NCBI GenBank assembly: GCA_021852345.1
Contig: JAJZNL010000032.1
Span: 1 to 64,000 of the forward strand
DNA from: Actinomycetes bacterium
Lineage (GTDB): Bacteria > Actinomycetota > Acidimicrobiia > Acidimicrobiales > JABEUL01
Direction of reading: 5' to 3'
DNA: 64,000 nt
Shown: piece by piece, positions 1-10,114 of the stretch
Numbering within the stretch: the first letter of the stretch is position 1
How the letters are laid out: the number at the start of each line of letters is the position of its first letter
Notes under the pieces: generated by a model
What the model was told of the DNA's origin: nothing
Database searches by the model: none
Seen by the model: only the letters and a program-made list of their open reading frames with translations
Made by a program: the position numbers and the translations under genes

Positions 1-181
1 TGCGAGGAATTTGTAACTTTAAATAAATCTTTGGCACAAAAATACAATAAATATATAAGGATTAAGTTATTATAATAACTTTCAACCTTTAATTGCTCAT
101 TTACTAAAACTTACTTATATATCTATTTGCGAATTCCACAATAGATTAGTCATTTTTTAAGATTGTTGTAAGTTTAACAAG

Positions 182-255
182 TGGGCGCTAGAGGACTCGA
201 ACCTCCGACCTGCTGGTTGTAAGCCAGCTGCTCTAACCAACTGAGCTAAACGCCC
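182..255 (-). tRNA. tRNA-Val (anticodon TAC)
   Basis: Reverse complement GGGCGTTTAGCTCAGTTGGTTAGAGCAGCTGGCTTACAACCAGCAGGTCGGAGGTTCGAGTCCTCTAGCGCCCA folds as a cloverleaf; acceptor GGGCGTT/AGCGCCC; anticodon loop CTTACAA. Confidence 0.95.
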
Positions 256-419
256 CACTTTCGCTATTTAAGTCTATCAAAGAGTGTGTGGTAATTTTTA
301 AGGTATGAAATATTTAATAATTGGTATTAAAACTATATTAAATTAATGCGTGTGCTTTAATTAAGTGTTAGCATTGTTAGTGAGGATGATAACACGGAGA
401 GTGATAAAGGAGTTAATAA

Positions 420-1688
420 ATGGTATCTCAATTGGAATCAGAAACGGTAAGCATTTCATACGCGGGAGAAAGGTATTATTTAGGATTTAGCGATAAATTC
501 TTTGCAATTTATGACAAACTAGATCGAAGAGGCACTTTTACCGAACCCGTGCAAATTTTTCAAAAAACACAGCAAGGATGGGAACAGGCTTGGCATCTAT
601 TTAGCTCTTGGGAGCCACACCTAAGGCAAATACCAACCAAGATTATTAGCGTGAATCATGCCAATGACTTTAATGAGTTTAATTCTACTGCGGGCGTAGC
701 CGGAGCAGACAAAAACTACTCAAGGCCTGCCATAGTTCTTAAATCAGTTAATACTGGCGTAGCCTCTGGCAGATATCAACCCGTAACACTAATTCCAGTG
801 AAAAATCAAGTCAGAGATTCGATTGTTGGTTCCGCAAGTAAACAATCAAAGTTTGCCAGTATAAGTTCGGTAATAGATTTTAAGGCATTGCTAAAAAACT
901 TAATTTCAATTTTAAAGGCCATATTTGATCGTATCGATGATCTGATCCAAAACCCTGTTGACGCACTGAAATATCAAAAAGCTCGGTTAGTGAGTTTTAT
1001 TGGAAGAGATAACAAAACAACCAAGAACTCCGCCATGTTAAACGTTAAATCAAACGCTAAGACGGCTTCTGTTAAAAGTCAGCCGGTTGCTTCGGCTCCG
1101 GTATATTCCCCTGCAATAGGTACTGCTGGGGTAAAAAATAAAAAATCATTTGCCAAAAGATCCGCAATAAAACACTCACATAAAGTGCATTACGGCAAAA
1201 ATCGGTCGAGTCTTAAAACCTTAAAATCGATATTAATACTATTTGGACTTCTAGCGGTATTGGCTTGCAGCGCTTACGGATATCAGACTTATAAGAATGA
1301 TAGATTGGCAAGTTCATTTCCCTCGAAGGCTCAGTCAATTTGTTCAAATTTGACCGCACAAGCCAATCCGCTAGTTCAACAAATTAATGCCGGAAATCAA
1401 GGCAAGATGCAGCTTATTTCAGATATAGCTAATTTAAAGATTGCACAATCAAATGCAGTCTATTCATTATTGGGTGTTGCCCCTAACGGTACTAAGGCAA
1501 GGCTTGTTCAACTACAAGGCAATCTTTCTGTAATAGCCAAAAACGAAACAACTTTATCAAATGCTATTGCTACTTCAAATACAGCACAAATTGCTCAAAC
1601 AAACAGCACGTTATCGCAACTCAATACGTCGTTTAATTCAGAACTAACGGCCATCGGGATCGGCAGTTGTTCAATCGGAGCCGTATGA
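420..1688 (+). CDS. hypothetical protein with one central transmembrane helix and coiled C-terminal region
   Basis: 422-aa ORF; hydrophobic segment SILILFGLLAVLACSAYGY; GGAG upstream of the ATG; followed by a hairpin terminator. Confidence 0.75.
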   Translation: MVSQLESETVSISYAGERYYLGFSDKFFAIYDKLDRRGTFTEPVQIFQKTQQGWEQAWHLFSSWEPHLRQIPTKIISVNHANDFNEFNSTAGVAGADKNYSRPAIVLKSVNTGVASGRYQPVTLIPVKNQVRDSIVGSASKQSKFASISSVIDFKALLKNLISILKAIFDRIDDLIQNPVDALKYQKARLVSFIGRDNKTTKNSAMLNVKSNAKTASVKSQPVASAPVYSPAIGTAGVKNKKSFAKRSAIKHSHKVHYGKNRSSLKTLKSILILFGLLAVLACSAYGYQTYKNDRLASSFPSKAQSICSNLTAQANPLVQQINAGNQGKMQLISDIANLKIAQSNAVYSLLGVAPNGTKARLVQLQGNLSVIAKNETTLSNAIATSNTAQIAQTNSTLSQLNTSFNSELTAIGIGSCSIGAV

Positions 1689-1735
1689 AAAAGGATCTGC
1701 AGACATGTAGATTTTTGGATTGATTGAGTCAATCC

Positions 1736-1778
1736 CAGACCAGTGTGATATCTTAGGTATCACACTGGTCTGTTTTTA
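1736..1778 (+). terminator. Rho-independent terminator
   Basis: CAGACCAGTGTGAT ... ATCACACTGGTCTG followed by TTTTTATTT, just downstream of the 420..1688 CDS. Confidence 0.9.
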
Positions 1779-2266
1779 TTTATATTTTTGTGTAAATGCC
1801 AAGCAATCTGATCGTTTCTAATTTTTCGTCGGCTATAAAGTGTTTATAGGTACTTATACCATGGGTTCAACTGCATTCAAAGGTTTCCATAATTGAACTA
1901 GTGCTACACAAACCAACCTTAACGAAAGATATTCCAGATTAAGAACCATTATAAATCAATTTAAATACAGAAACCTTCAGGCTTCAATAATAGCTATACC
2001 AACTTCAGTAAGTTATTTCGGCCCAGAACATGGACGTATTGATAATTGATGATTTTGAGTTATTGCCTACCGAATCGGTTTGCGGACTTCCAATATACGT
2101 TTATTTACTTATTCGAATCGATTTAATTAACGAAACACAAATCATCTATGAATATCTCTGGAGATCTTTGTGAAGTAACTAACGGTAGCGCAATCATTTA
2201 AAAGATATCGGATTCGAGAACAATGCCAACTTGCATAAATTTAATTAAACACAATTTCGAAATTAG

Positions 2267-5200
2267 CTAACTGTAGTAGCCGGTAACATCAATAATAAGG
2301 TCGGCCTGTCCTGTATAGTTATATACATTAATAGATGCGGTGGCACCCAAACCATCTTCCACCAAATTCGCTACCGTATTTCCGCTATTCCAATTTAAAT
2401 CAGAAATGTTCGGCGGAGTTGACGGAGTCGGTACAACCGTCGGATAAACGGTAAAATACCCACCATTTTGTGAAGTGTTGGTTGATGTTACATTTGCTAC
2501 TACTGCCTGCGCATTTGTCGGAATGTTATCAATTCCACCGACCATAACCGTCTGAGTCTCCCCAGAACTAAAAGTTCCCGCCCCGTTAAGATTACACTGA
2601 TTAAATCCAACATTAATCACGTCCACTGGTCGCGTATCACATATTCTCGTAGGCACTATTGAATTAAACCCTAAACCTGGCTGAGAAGATGCAGATGACG
2701 TAAAATAGCCGGTAACATCCAAAATAATATCCGTTGTCCCATTAAAGTTATAAATACTGATATCGCCGGTGACAACATTTATTGGAATAATTATACGATT
2801 AGCTACACTTTGACCCGCACCGAAGTTCAAATTAGACGAATTGGGCATTTGTATTGTCCCCCCTGGCCAGGCGGTCAAAAATCCACCCGCTGCCGTAGTG
2901 TCAGTAGCCGTCAGATTGGCGACTACCGCAGTTGCTGTATCGGGAACGGGGTAACTTCCTCCTGACACGCCGATGTTAATCGTGGCTCCCGCACCCAACG
3001 TGCCGTTACCGTTTTGATTGCATTGATTGGAAAATGCCGTCGAACGAGTATCACATACTCGTACCGGACTCAGGGGGATAAATCCTCCAGAATTGGTAAG
3101 AGTGGCAGACGGCGCAAAATATCCTTGAACATCTACAATGATATCCGTGGAGCCATTAAAACTATACACGGAGATCTCTCCGGCAGAACCAATTCCAACT
3201 TGAACTAAATTCGCAACCGTATCATTAGGTCCAAAATTTAAATTTGAAGCTGTGGGTCTATTAGCACCAGTGGGATAAACAGTAAGAAATCCACCCGCTG
3301 CAGTAGTATCTGCGGCAGTAACATTTACGACAACGGCGGTCGCATCAGACGGAATAGCCGGGCTACCCAATCCGGTGACTTGAATGTTTAAAGTAGAATT
3401 AGCTAGCAAAGGCGAAGCACCTGAGGTATCACATTGATTGACCGTTACGGCCGAGCCGTTGGGAGCTCTGGTGTCGCAGATTCTGAACGGTGTCACAGGG
3501 TTGTAAATTATTTCTAAGTAAGAAAAATTTAAACTGTTTGATGCACCAACATTTGTCACAACATCAACCCCCACCGATGCTTGAATTCCGCCAGGCGAAG
3601 GTGGCGAAACTGCCTGAACCAAATTGTCGCTAATAACTTTGAAACTAGCCGCCGGTGACGTACCAAAATTTACCGACGAAACACCGCTTAAAAAGTTACC
3701 TTGAATCGTAACAACTGTTCCTCCTTGAATCGGTCCATTTCCCGGCGACAGCGTGCTTATTGTGGGGACGGGATTTAAAGCCAACGATAGTTCGCTAAAC
3801 AATCCACCAATCACAAGACAATTCGACGAACTAACGCAAGACACCGAATCAAGAGGATAGTTACCGCCAGGCTGATTCAGCTGTATCCAGTTGGCACCGT
3901 TGTTATTGCTTTCATATACGAAACTGGAATTATTGGACGGAACCAACGCGGTTACCACGCATAAATTTCCTGCAGTATCTATGTAACAAGATACTGATTT
4001 TAAAATATTGTTTGACGGAGCGATGGAAGCTATGGAATATGAGCTGCCAGAGTCGGTCGAGACCGCAATATAGGGATCACCGGCTTGATCTTCGCCGATT
4101 AAGATGCATGAACTGGTGGAATAGCAGTCTATCGAAGTCAGATTTGACGGAACCGTACTTAAGGTACCTTGCACAAATGAAGTGGCAGAATTTAAACTGT
4201 ACAACGAAGTCGCAGTTCCAGAAGTAGAAGTTCCGATAAGTGAGCAGCCTCCGTTAGACAAACAAGAGATTCCAATTATAGTAGCTTGAGATATCGGTAG
4301 CGCTACCTGTGTCCAAGCAGCGCCGCTGTCTGCGGTATTGTAAACATAGGGCTGTCCGGTTAGCGTGCTTCCGGCAATATCACATTGGGTAGCTTGATAA
4401 CAACTCAAACCCGTTACCGCCGCAACGTTAACTGGTAATGTAATGTTGCTAACCGCATATGAGGGAATCGCCAGATCTATAAGATTTGGATCACCGTTAT
4501 TGTTGAGGGCAACGAAACAATTTGACTGGGAAGGACAAGACAGAGAACTAATCATGATGCCGCCAGGTTCGGTCAAAACAGGATTAAACGTTGCACCGAA
4601 GTCATTACTTATGAGTACCTGAGAACCCACCACAGAATCCGAAGACGTTGCAACACAAAAACCGTCACTCAAACAATTTAAGTTACTGAGATTGCTCAGC
4701 GCATTCGAAATATCACCAAATAATACGGATCCGTTTATATAGCCTGCGAAAAGACCAGTAACACCAGCGGCTTTGCCTAAGCTTCCGCAAAAACCGATGC
4801 CCGAGCAACTGACGCCTTCTAATAAGCCCGAAAATGATTCATTGCTAATAAGGTTAAAATTTCCATTTGAAATCGAACTAATAACTGCTGGTTGGTCATT
4901 GGAAAGTTGACCCACCGCCATGCACATAGAATTTAATTGCGAACTCTGACAGCTCACGGAACTGACGACTTGTAGATTAGAAGGTAGCTGTATTTGGGAA
5001 TAGTTCAATCCGCTAAGACTCAATGAATAAGCGACGGGAACCGCATTTACCGAATTTCCTGTAACTATACAGTATTCATTTGGATTGCAACTTAGACCCG
5101 TAAGTTTACCGAAAGTACCCGGAAGTAATATAGACTGCCATGAAATTCCGAAATTTGTAGTTGCAAATACTTCTGGTGAGCTCGTATCGGTAATCCCTCC

Positions 5201-5842
5201 AATTACGCAAGTCTGCGAATTGATACACGACACCGAACTTATTTCAGCCAACCCCGACGGAACAACCGACTGATTAAAGGATGCACCTTCATTTGATGTG
5301 GTGTAAATTGCAGGATTTGAATAGACGTCATTTCCGACAGTCATACAAATTTGATCAGCGATACAGGAAATCGACGTAAAGTTACTTATGTTAGTAGGTC
5401 CGTTAGCCAGTGTCAAAAACGTACCGCCGCCATTTGTGGTTAACGCAAGTTGTGAAGTGTTGTTGCTTTGATTTTCTAACGCGAGGTAACAGACAGGCCC
5501 ACTGGGGCATTGAACTATATTAATCGGGTTTATGCTTTGTGCGGCTGATAAAAAAGTGAAAGAATTTCCACCGTCTTTTGTTACTGCCAAGACACCGTGA
5601 CCTGTTGAAGCCATGCCTCCGGCATAACATAAGTCGGCAACTGGACAACTAATGGAATCGAAATAACTGTTATCACTTACAGATACCAAAGAATTGACGG
5701 TCGACACAAATTTAGGTATTAACGTTGTTGGACTTAGCGAAGGTTGTTTTTTAACAACAAATAACAAAATTAACGGCAACAATACACACAACACAAATGC
5801 TCTTTTTAGCGAAGCCTTCAGACTTCCCTTAACTAGACCCAT
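2267..5842 (-). CDS. large secreted repeat protein: N-terminal SxSCxxxxxCxxxG (BNR-like) repeats, IPT/TIG-like domain, three C-terminal CDTR...VDVxGY domains
   Basis: 1191-aa ORF; N-terminal hydrophobic signal; many SVSC...C repeats; PTISTLSPGNGPIQGGTVVTIQG TIG motif; three copies of R(I/V)CDTR...NQC...IIVDVxGYF. Confidence 0.85.
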   Translation of the reverse strand: MGLVKGSLKASLKRAFVLCVLLPLILLFVVKKQPSLSPTTLIPKFVSTVNSLVSVSDNSYFDSISCPVADLCYAGGMASTGHGVLAVTKDGGNSFTFLSAAQSINPINIVQCPSGPVCYLALENQSNNTSQLALTTNGGGTFLTLANGPTNISNFTSISCIADQICMTVGNDVYSNPAIYTTSNEGASFNQSVVPSGLAEISSVSCINSQTCVIGGITDTSSPEVFATTNFGISWQSILLPGTFGKLTGLSCNPNEYCIVTGNSVNAVPVAYSLSLSGLNYSQIQLPSNLQVVSSVSCQSSQLNSMCMAVGQLSNDQPAVISSISNGNFNLISNESFSGLLEGVSCSGIGFCGSLGKAAGVTGLFAGYINGSVLFGDISNALSNLSNLNCLSDGFCVATSSDSVVGSQVLISNDFGATFNPVLTEPGGIMISSLSCPSQSNCFVALNNNGDPNLIDLAIPSYAVSNITLPVNVAAVTGLSCYQATQCDIAGSTLTGQPYVYNTADSGAAWTQVALPISQATIIGISCLSNGGCSLIGTSTSGTATSLYSLNSATSFVQGTLSTVPSNLTSIDCYSTSSCILIGEDQAGDPYIAVSTDSGSSYSIASIAPSNNILKSVSCYIDTAGNLCVVTALVPSNNSSFVYESNNNGANWIQLNQPGGNYPLDSVSCVSSSNCLVIGGLFSELSLALNPVPTISTLSPGNGPIQGGTVVTIQGNFLSGVSSVNFGTSPAASFKVISDNLVQAVSPPSPGGIQASVGVDVVTNVGASNSLNFSYLEIIYNPVTPFRICDTRAPNGSAVTVNQCDTSGASPLLANSTLNIQVTGLGSPAIPSDATAVVVNVTAADTTAAGGFLTVYPTGANRPTASNLNFGPNDTVANLVQVGIGSAGEISVYSFNGSTDIIVDVQGYFAPSATLTNSGGFIPLSPVRVCDTRSTAFSNQCNQNGNGTLGAGATINIGVSGGSYPVPDTATAVVANLTATDTTAAGGFLTAWPGGTIQMPNSSNLNFGAGQSVANRIIIPINVVTGDISIYNFNGTTDIILDVTGYFTSSASSQPGLGFNSIVPTRICDTRPVDVINVGFNQCNLNGAGTFSSGETQTVMVGGIDNIPTNAQAVVANVTSTNTSQNGGYFTVYPTVVPTPSTPPNISDLNWNSGNTVANLVEDGLGATASINVYNYTGQADLIIDVTGYYS

Positions 5843-7575
5843 TGACTTAGCCCCAGGTGTTGTCTCAATAAAGCGAAAAATACGTCAGCCCTAACTACAT
5901 TAAACGAGTTAGCCGGAATTGAATTTAAGGTTTGAACCACATCAGTTGGTAAGATATTCCAAGCAATCACTCCGATTGAATAAAATGCTGGCGTAGCTAC
6001 ATTTGAATTTAAGATTTCATTTAATATCAAACCAAGTTCTACCGTATCTGAAGCCAGCAAACCGGTAACAACTGGAAGGTTGTTACCTAAAGTTGTAACC
6101 GAATTCATTTTTGACCAGTCGGCCAATATGCCGATTGGGTTAACAATTGATTCATATTGCAAACCCTCCTGAGCAGTTAGGGGAATATATTGACCCTGAG
6201 GATGATTAAGAACATTTACGACATTCAGACCGATTGAGTTTAGATAACCAGCCGAGATTTGAAGATAATCAGCTAAATTGTTTTCAGGCCAAGAATTCGG
6301 AAAGATATATCCAGCACCAGATGGTCCAGCAATCAAACAGTCGTTAGGAGTAGAAGCGCTAAGGTAATATTCTAAAATATTCGGTGCGGCTTCAATTAAA
6401 AGCGGTTCAATGGAATAATTCATCGCTATTGAGCCTCTGTCTGCATCATCAAATATTACCCGTAAACGATGCTCATTATATTGCAGATTATCTCCTTCGG
6501 TAAAAGTGATTGTTATATAGATGTCGTTGGATAAGCTTGAGACGGCAGGCATCTTTTGAGGCGTGATTGACGCAGTGACGCCGGAGAATACAGTTAAATT
6601 TGTACAAAAATCCGACGCTACCGTTCTAAGCTGGTTCTTTGAACAAAGTTCAACGCCGGCATTCTCGCCGCCATTACTACCGTTGGCGAACCAGCCCATG
6701 TATAACGAGTTAGGTTCCTGGCCGGATATGATATTACCAAAAAGATCGTTTTGGGAGGCATTTAAAGGGTCCAGCCAAAGACAGAAGGCATTTACGGCAA
6801 CGCAGTAATCCCTTAGAAAAGGGTTTGCCACATAGCTGTAGGGACCTTCTATAGACATCCCACCAATACCGATTTCACCAAAAAAAGGGTTCTGGTCAAC
6901 TGGGGGTAGACTCACGGCAACTTGAGGCGATATTCCAACAATTATTCGCCTAGAAACTGACTTCTTCCATTGAGAATAAGACAGGCTATAAGCCTCTATG
7001 GCCGAATTATACCTTCCCACCAAGGACAATCTAACCGGCAACGAAGTGTAAGATTGAACCTCTTTTGCTAATTTAGGACTTACAACAATACTTGAATAAA
7101 TTGGACTAAACGTGGTGGCAACATTTATAGTGTCCAACATATCTTCGTCATAAACTACCATTCCCCGCAACACGTCCTTATGAACTTCAAATAGATCCCA
7201 CGGCGAACTAAAGAAACGATATTGCGTACCCAATTCCTCTAACCATGTGAGCCTACCTTCTTCATCATCTTGCAAGAGATAAATTTGAGGATTTATTCTA
7301 TTTACCAGACCCTGTAACGTAGAAAACATTACCTGTTGATCTTCGGGCATTCCAACCAACGTTGCAACGTCCAAACTTTGGGGACCATTAAAGGTCGGCA
7401 TGAGTTGATTGTCCGGCCAAGTTAAATTAACAGGAGTTGAGCTATTGCTAATTTGCGAATTTTCGATAACCGCACCAGTAGATTCATTCAATCGATACCC
7501 TTCATAAAACACCGCAGATCCGACCAACCCCAAGGACAGACCTAAAAACTTGCGGCGATTAATCGAAATGCTCAC
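5833..7575 (-). CDS. Tat-exported GxGYxYP-type (putative glycoside hydrolase) protein
   Basis: 580 aa; N-terminal Tat-like INRRKFLGLSLGLVG; GPSGAGYIFPNSWP resembles the GxGYxYP family signature; overlaps the downstream gene by 10 nt. Confidence 0.65.
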   Translation of the reverse strand: MSISINRRKFLGLSLGLVGSAVFYEGYRLNESTGAVIENSQISNSSTPVNLTWPDNQLMPTFNGPQSLDVATLVGMPEDQQVMFSTLQGLVNRINPQIYLLQDDEEGRLTWLEELGTQYRFFSSPWDLFEVHKDVLRGMVVYDEDMLDTINVATTFSPIYSSIVVSPKLAKEVQSYTSLPVRLSLVGRYNSAIEAYSLSYSQWKKSVSRRIIVGISPQVAVSLPPVDQNPFFGEIGIGGMSIEGPYSYVANPFLRDYCVAVNAFCLWLDPLNASQNDLFGNIISGQEPNSLYMGWFANGSNGGENAGVELCSKNQLRTVASDFCTNLTVFSGVTASITPQKMPAVSSLSNDIYITITFTEGDNLQYNEHRLRVIFDDADRGSIAMNYSIEPLLIEAAPNILEYYLSASTPNDCLIAGPSGAGYIFPNSWPENNLADYLQISAGYLNSIGLNVVNVLNHPQGQYIPLTAQEGLQYESIVNPIGILADWSKMNSVTTLGNNLPVVTGLLASDTVELGLILNEILNSNVATPAFYSIGVIAWNILPTDVVQTLNSIPANSFNVVRADVFFALLRQHLGLSQWV

Positions 7576-7824
7576 ATAAAATATAATAACAAATACAAGA
7601 TAATTTGTTATTATACAAATCCATATTTTTTGACATTACGCCCAACCAAAATTGAATGCATCGGTATTGAAGACTATAACTTTTTGGAAATATATGATCG
7701 AAGCAAAAATTGGTTTTACTACGTGTTGGCCTACAGTAACTGATTCAAGTAGATGCATTAGTATCTATAAATTTGTATAGAATCATACACAAGACTTTTT
7801 GCCGTTTTAATTTAGGAGATAAAA

Positions 7825-8310
7825 ATGACCATATATGACTACAACTTAAAAACTTTAGCCGGAGATTACGTAGACCTATCTAAATACAAAGACTGGACTT
7901 TGCTGATCGTAAATGTCGCCTCCAAATGCGGACTGACTCCGCAATATGAAGGCTTAGAACAACTTTATAGGGATCACGTTGCCCAAGGTTTTGAAATTCT
8001 GGGGTTTCCATGCAATCAGTTTTTGGAACAGGAGCCCGGCACCTCACAAGAAATTCTTGCTTTTTGCAAGTCAACTTATGACGTCACCTTTCCTATCTTT
8101 GAAAAAATTGAAGTTAACGGTCAAAATCGTCATCCTATATATCAAGAGCTAGCTGAAATCGAAGATTCATCGGGAGAGTCTGGCGACATTAAATGGAACT
8201 TTGAAAAATTCATAATCGGTCCCAATGAAAGCGCCAAATTTCGCTTTAGACCGCAAGTTACCCCCGAGGATCCAGAGTTGGTCCAAACCATAAAATCACT
8301 ACTTGCTTAA
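7825..8310 (+). CDS. glutathione peroxidase family protein
   Basis: 161 aa; NVASKCGLTPQYEGLEQLY, GFPCNQFLEQEPG and WNFEKFIIG motifs. Confidence 0.93.
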   Translation: MTIYDYNLKTLAGDYVDLSKYKDWTLLIVNVASKCGLTPQYEGLEQLYRDHVAQGFEILGFPCNQFLEQEPGTSQEILAFCKSTYDVTFPIFEKIEVNGQNRHPIYQELAEIEDSSGESGDIKWNFEKFIIGPNESAKFRFRPQVTPEDPELVQTIKSLLA

Positions 8311-8458
8311 ATAATCTGCAAATCGTAATTTTACTTTTGTCAGCACCTATAGCTAAAATAATGGAATAACGATAAAGGCTCGGCAAAAAACACTTGTTTT
8401 GTATTTTGCAACCATTGGCCAATCGTCAGGAGATAACTATTAAACAGAGGCAAAGAGC

Positions 8459-9742
8459 ATGGCCGCAAGTAACTCATTGGATGATTCTTTAGACATAACC
8501 CTTTCAGATCCGAGTTTGGATGAATTGTTTATGTCACTGGTTGGGACCCCCGAAGGTCGCAAAAATCCTTACCCTATCTATCGCCAATTGCTTGAAATGG
8601 GTCCGGCATTTAAATTGCCTATGGGCTCCATTGTTCTAACAAAGTATGATCACTGCAGGCAACTACTAAGGGACAACAGATTTGGCAAAGACACCAATAA
8701 CCCCGACGAACGCCGACAACGTGCTGAATTGATGGGTTTGACTCAAGATGAAATTGAAGATGCAGCAAAGTTTTTTGAAAACAGAGGATCCCTTCTATTC
8801 TTAAACCCTCCCGATCACACTCGCTTAAGATCGTTAATTTCACGAGCATTTACTCCCCGAACTATAGAAAAAATGAGAGAGCATGTCGTGCAGATTACCC
8901 AAGACATTCTCAAAGACCTTGAAAATGAAGTCGATATTATGGAAAAACTCGCCTGGATACTTCCGGCTACCGTAATAAGCGAACTGTTAGGAGTGCCTCA
9001 AGATCAGCGAGAAACATTTCGCCCGTTAGTGCGAGCAACCACTATGCTTTTAGAGCCCGTTCTTTCCAGGGATGACTTTCTAATGGCAATTGAGGCATTT
9101 AAACAGATAAATGCAATGCTAACAGACTTGGTTAACCTTAGACGAATGAGTCCCAAAGATGACTTAATTTCGTTGTTAATTGCCGCACGCGACGGCAATG
9201 ACTCATTAAGCGAAATGGAATTGATTTCTACCTGCCAATTGCTTTACGCAGCAGGATTTGAGACGACCACTAATTTAATCGGGAATGGGTTGTATGCCTT
9301 GCTTACCCACAGAAGCCAATTTGAACTTCTCAAATCTAACCCCGAATTATGCCATCCCGCCGTCGAAGAGCTATTGAGGTTTGATTCGCCCGTTCAATTT
9401 GATGCAAGAACCGCTATGGAAGATGCTGATATTAATGGGCAGTTTGTACCGCAAGGAACGATAATTTTAACAATTTTGGGCGCCGCAAATCATGATTTCA
9501 CCCACTTTAAGAATCCCGAAGATCTCAATATCATCCGAGACGAAGGTCCTCCGCTTTCTTTTGCAAACGGAATCCATTATTGCTTGGGTGCTCCATTGGC
9601 CAGATTGGAAGGTCAAGTAGTTTTCCAACAATTAGTCACGCAATATAAAGACATTGAGTTAATTGATTTGGATCCTCCGAGAAGAGACACCATAATTCTT
9701 AGAGGCATAAAAGAACTTAAGGTCAACTTAATTACAAGATAA
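8459..9742 (+). CDS. cytochrome P450
   Basis: 427 aa; heme ligand motif LSFANGIHYCLGAPLARLEG; I-helix AAGFETT; EELLR (ExxR). Confidence 0.93.
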   Translation: MAASNSLDDSLDITLSDPSLDELFMSLVGTPEGRKNPYPIYRQLLEMGPAFKLPMGSIVLTKYDHCRQLLRDNRFGKDTNNPDERRQRAELMGLTQDEIEDAAKFFENRGSLLFLNPPDHTRLRSLISRAFTPRTIEKMREHVVQITQDILKDLENEVDIMEKLAWILPATVISELLGVPQDQRETFRPLVRATTMLLEPVLSRDDFLMAIEAFKQINAMLTDLVNLRRMSPKDDLISLLIAARDGNDSLSEMELISTCQLLYAAGFETTTNLIGNGLYALLTHRSQFELLKSNPELCHPAVEELLRFDSPVQFDARTAMEDADINGQFVPQGTIILTILGAANHDFTHFKNPEDLNIIRDEGPPLSFANGIHYCLGAPLARLEGQVVFQQLVTQYKDIELIDLDPPRRDTIILRGIKELKVNLITR

Positions 9743-9814
9743 CCGATACATCAAATCAGGACAAACGACCGAATCCAATAGGTTGATTACTTTGTCATTA
9801 ATATCGTGGTCTTG

Positions 9815-10060
9815 TTAGTTGTCGGTTACATTTTGCAATCTGGGGGTTAAGTCGTCGATCTTAGTTTTGGCCGACTTAATTCTTTTATCAAGCTCTTCAA
9901 CTACGTCAATAGCTCTTTGAAACCTTTCGGCCAGATTATCAATATCTATGTTTCCCGAATTTAAATCCTCAATTATACGGTCCACTTCGTTCATACCATC
10001 GCCGAAGCTCAATTGGCTAACGTCAACCAGATCGTTTTCTGGCTTATCTGAATTTTCCAT
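9815..10060 (-). CDS. xseB: exodeoxyribonuclease VII small subunit
   Basis: 81-aa coiled-coil protein with LSFGDGMNEVDRIIEDLNSGNIDIDNLAERFQRA, directly downstream of xseA. Confidence 0.85.
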   Translation of the reverse strand: MENSDKPENDLVDVSQLSFGDGMNEVDRIIEDLNSGNIDIDNLAERFQRAIDVVEELDKRIKSAKTKIDDLTPRLQNVTDN

Positions 10061-10114
10061 TTTTCTCCTTTCGTTTTATCGAACTGGTTATAACCCTGTC
10101 GAAATCTGTGATAA

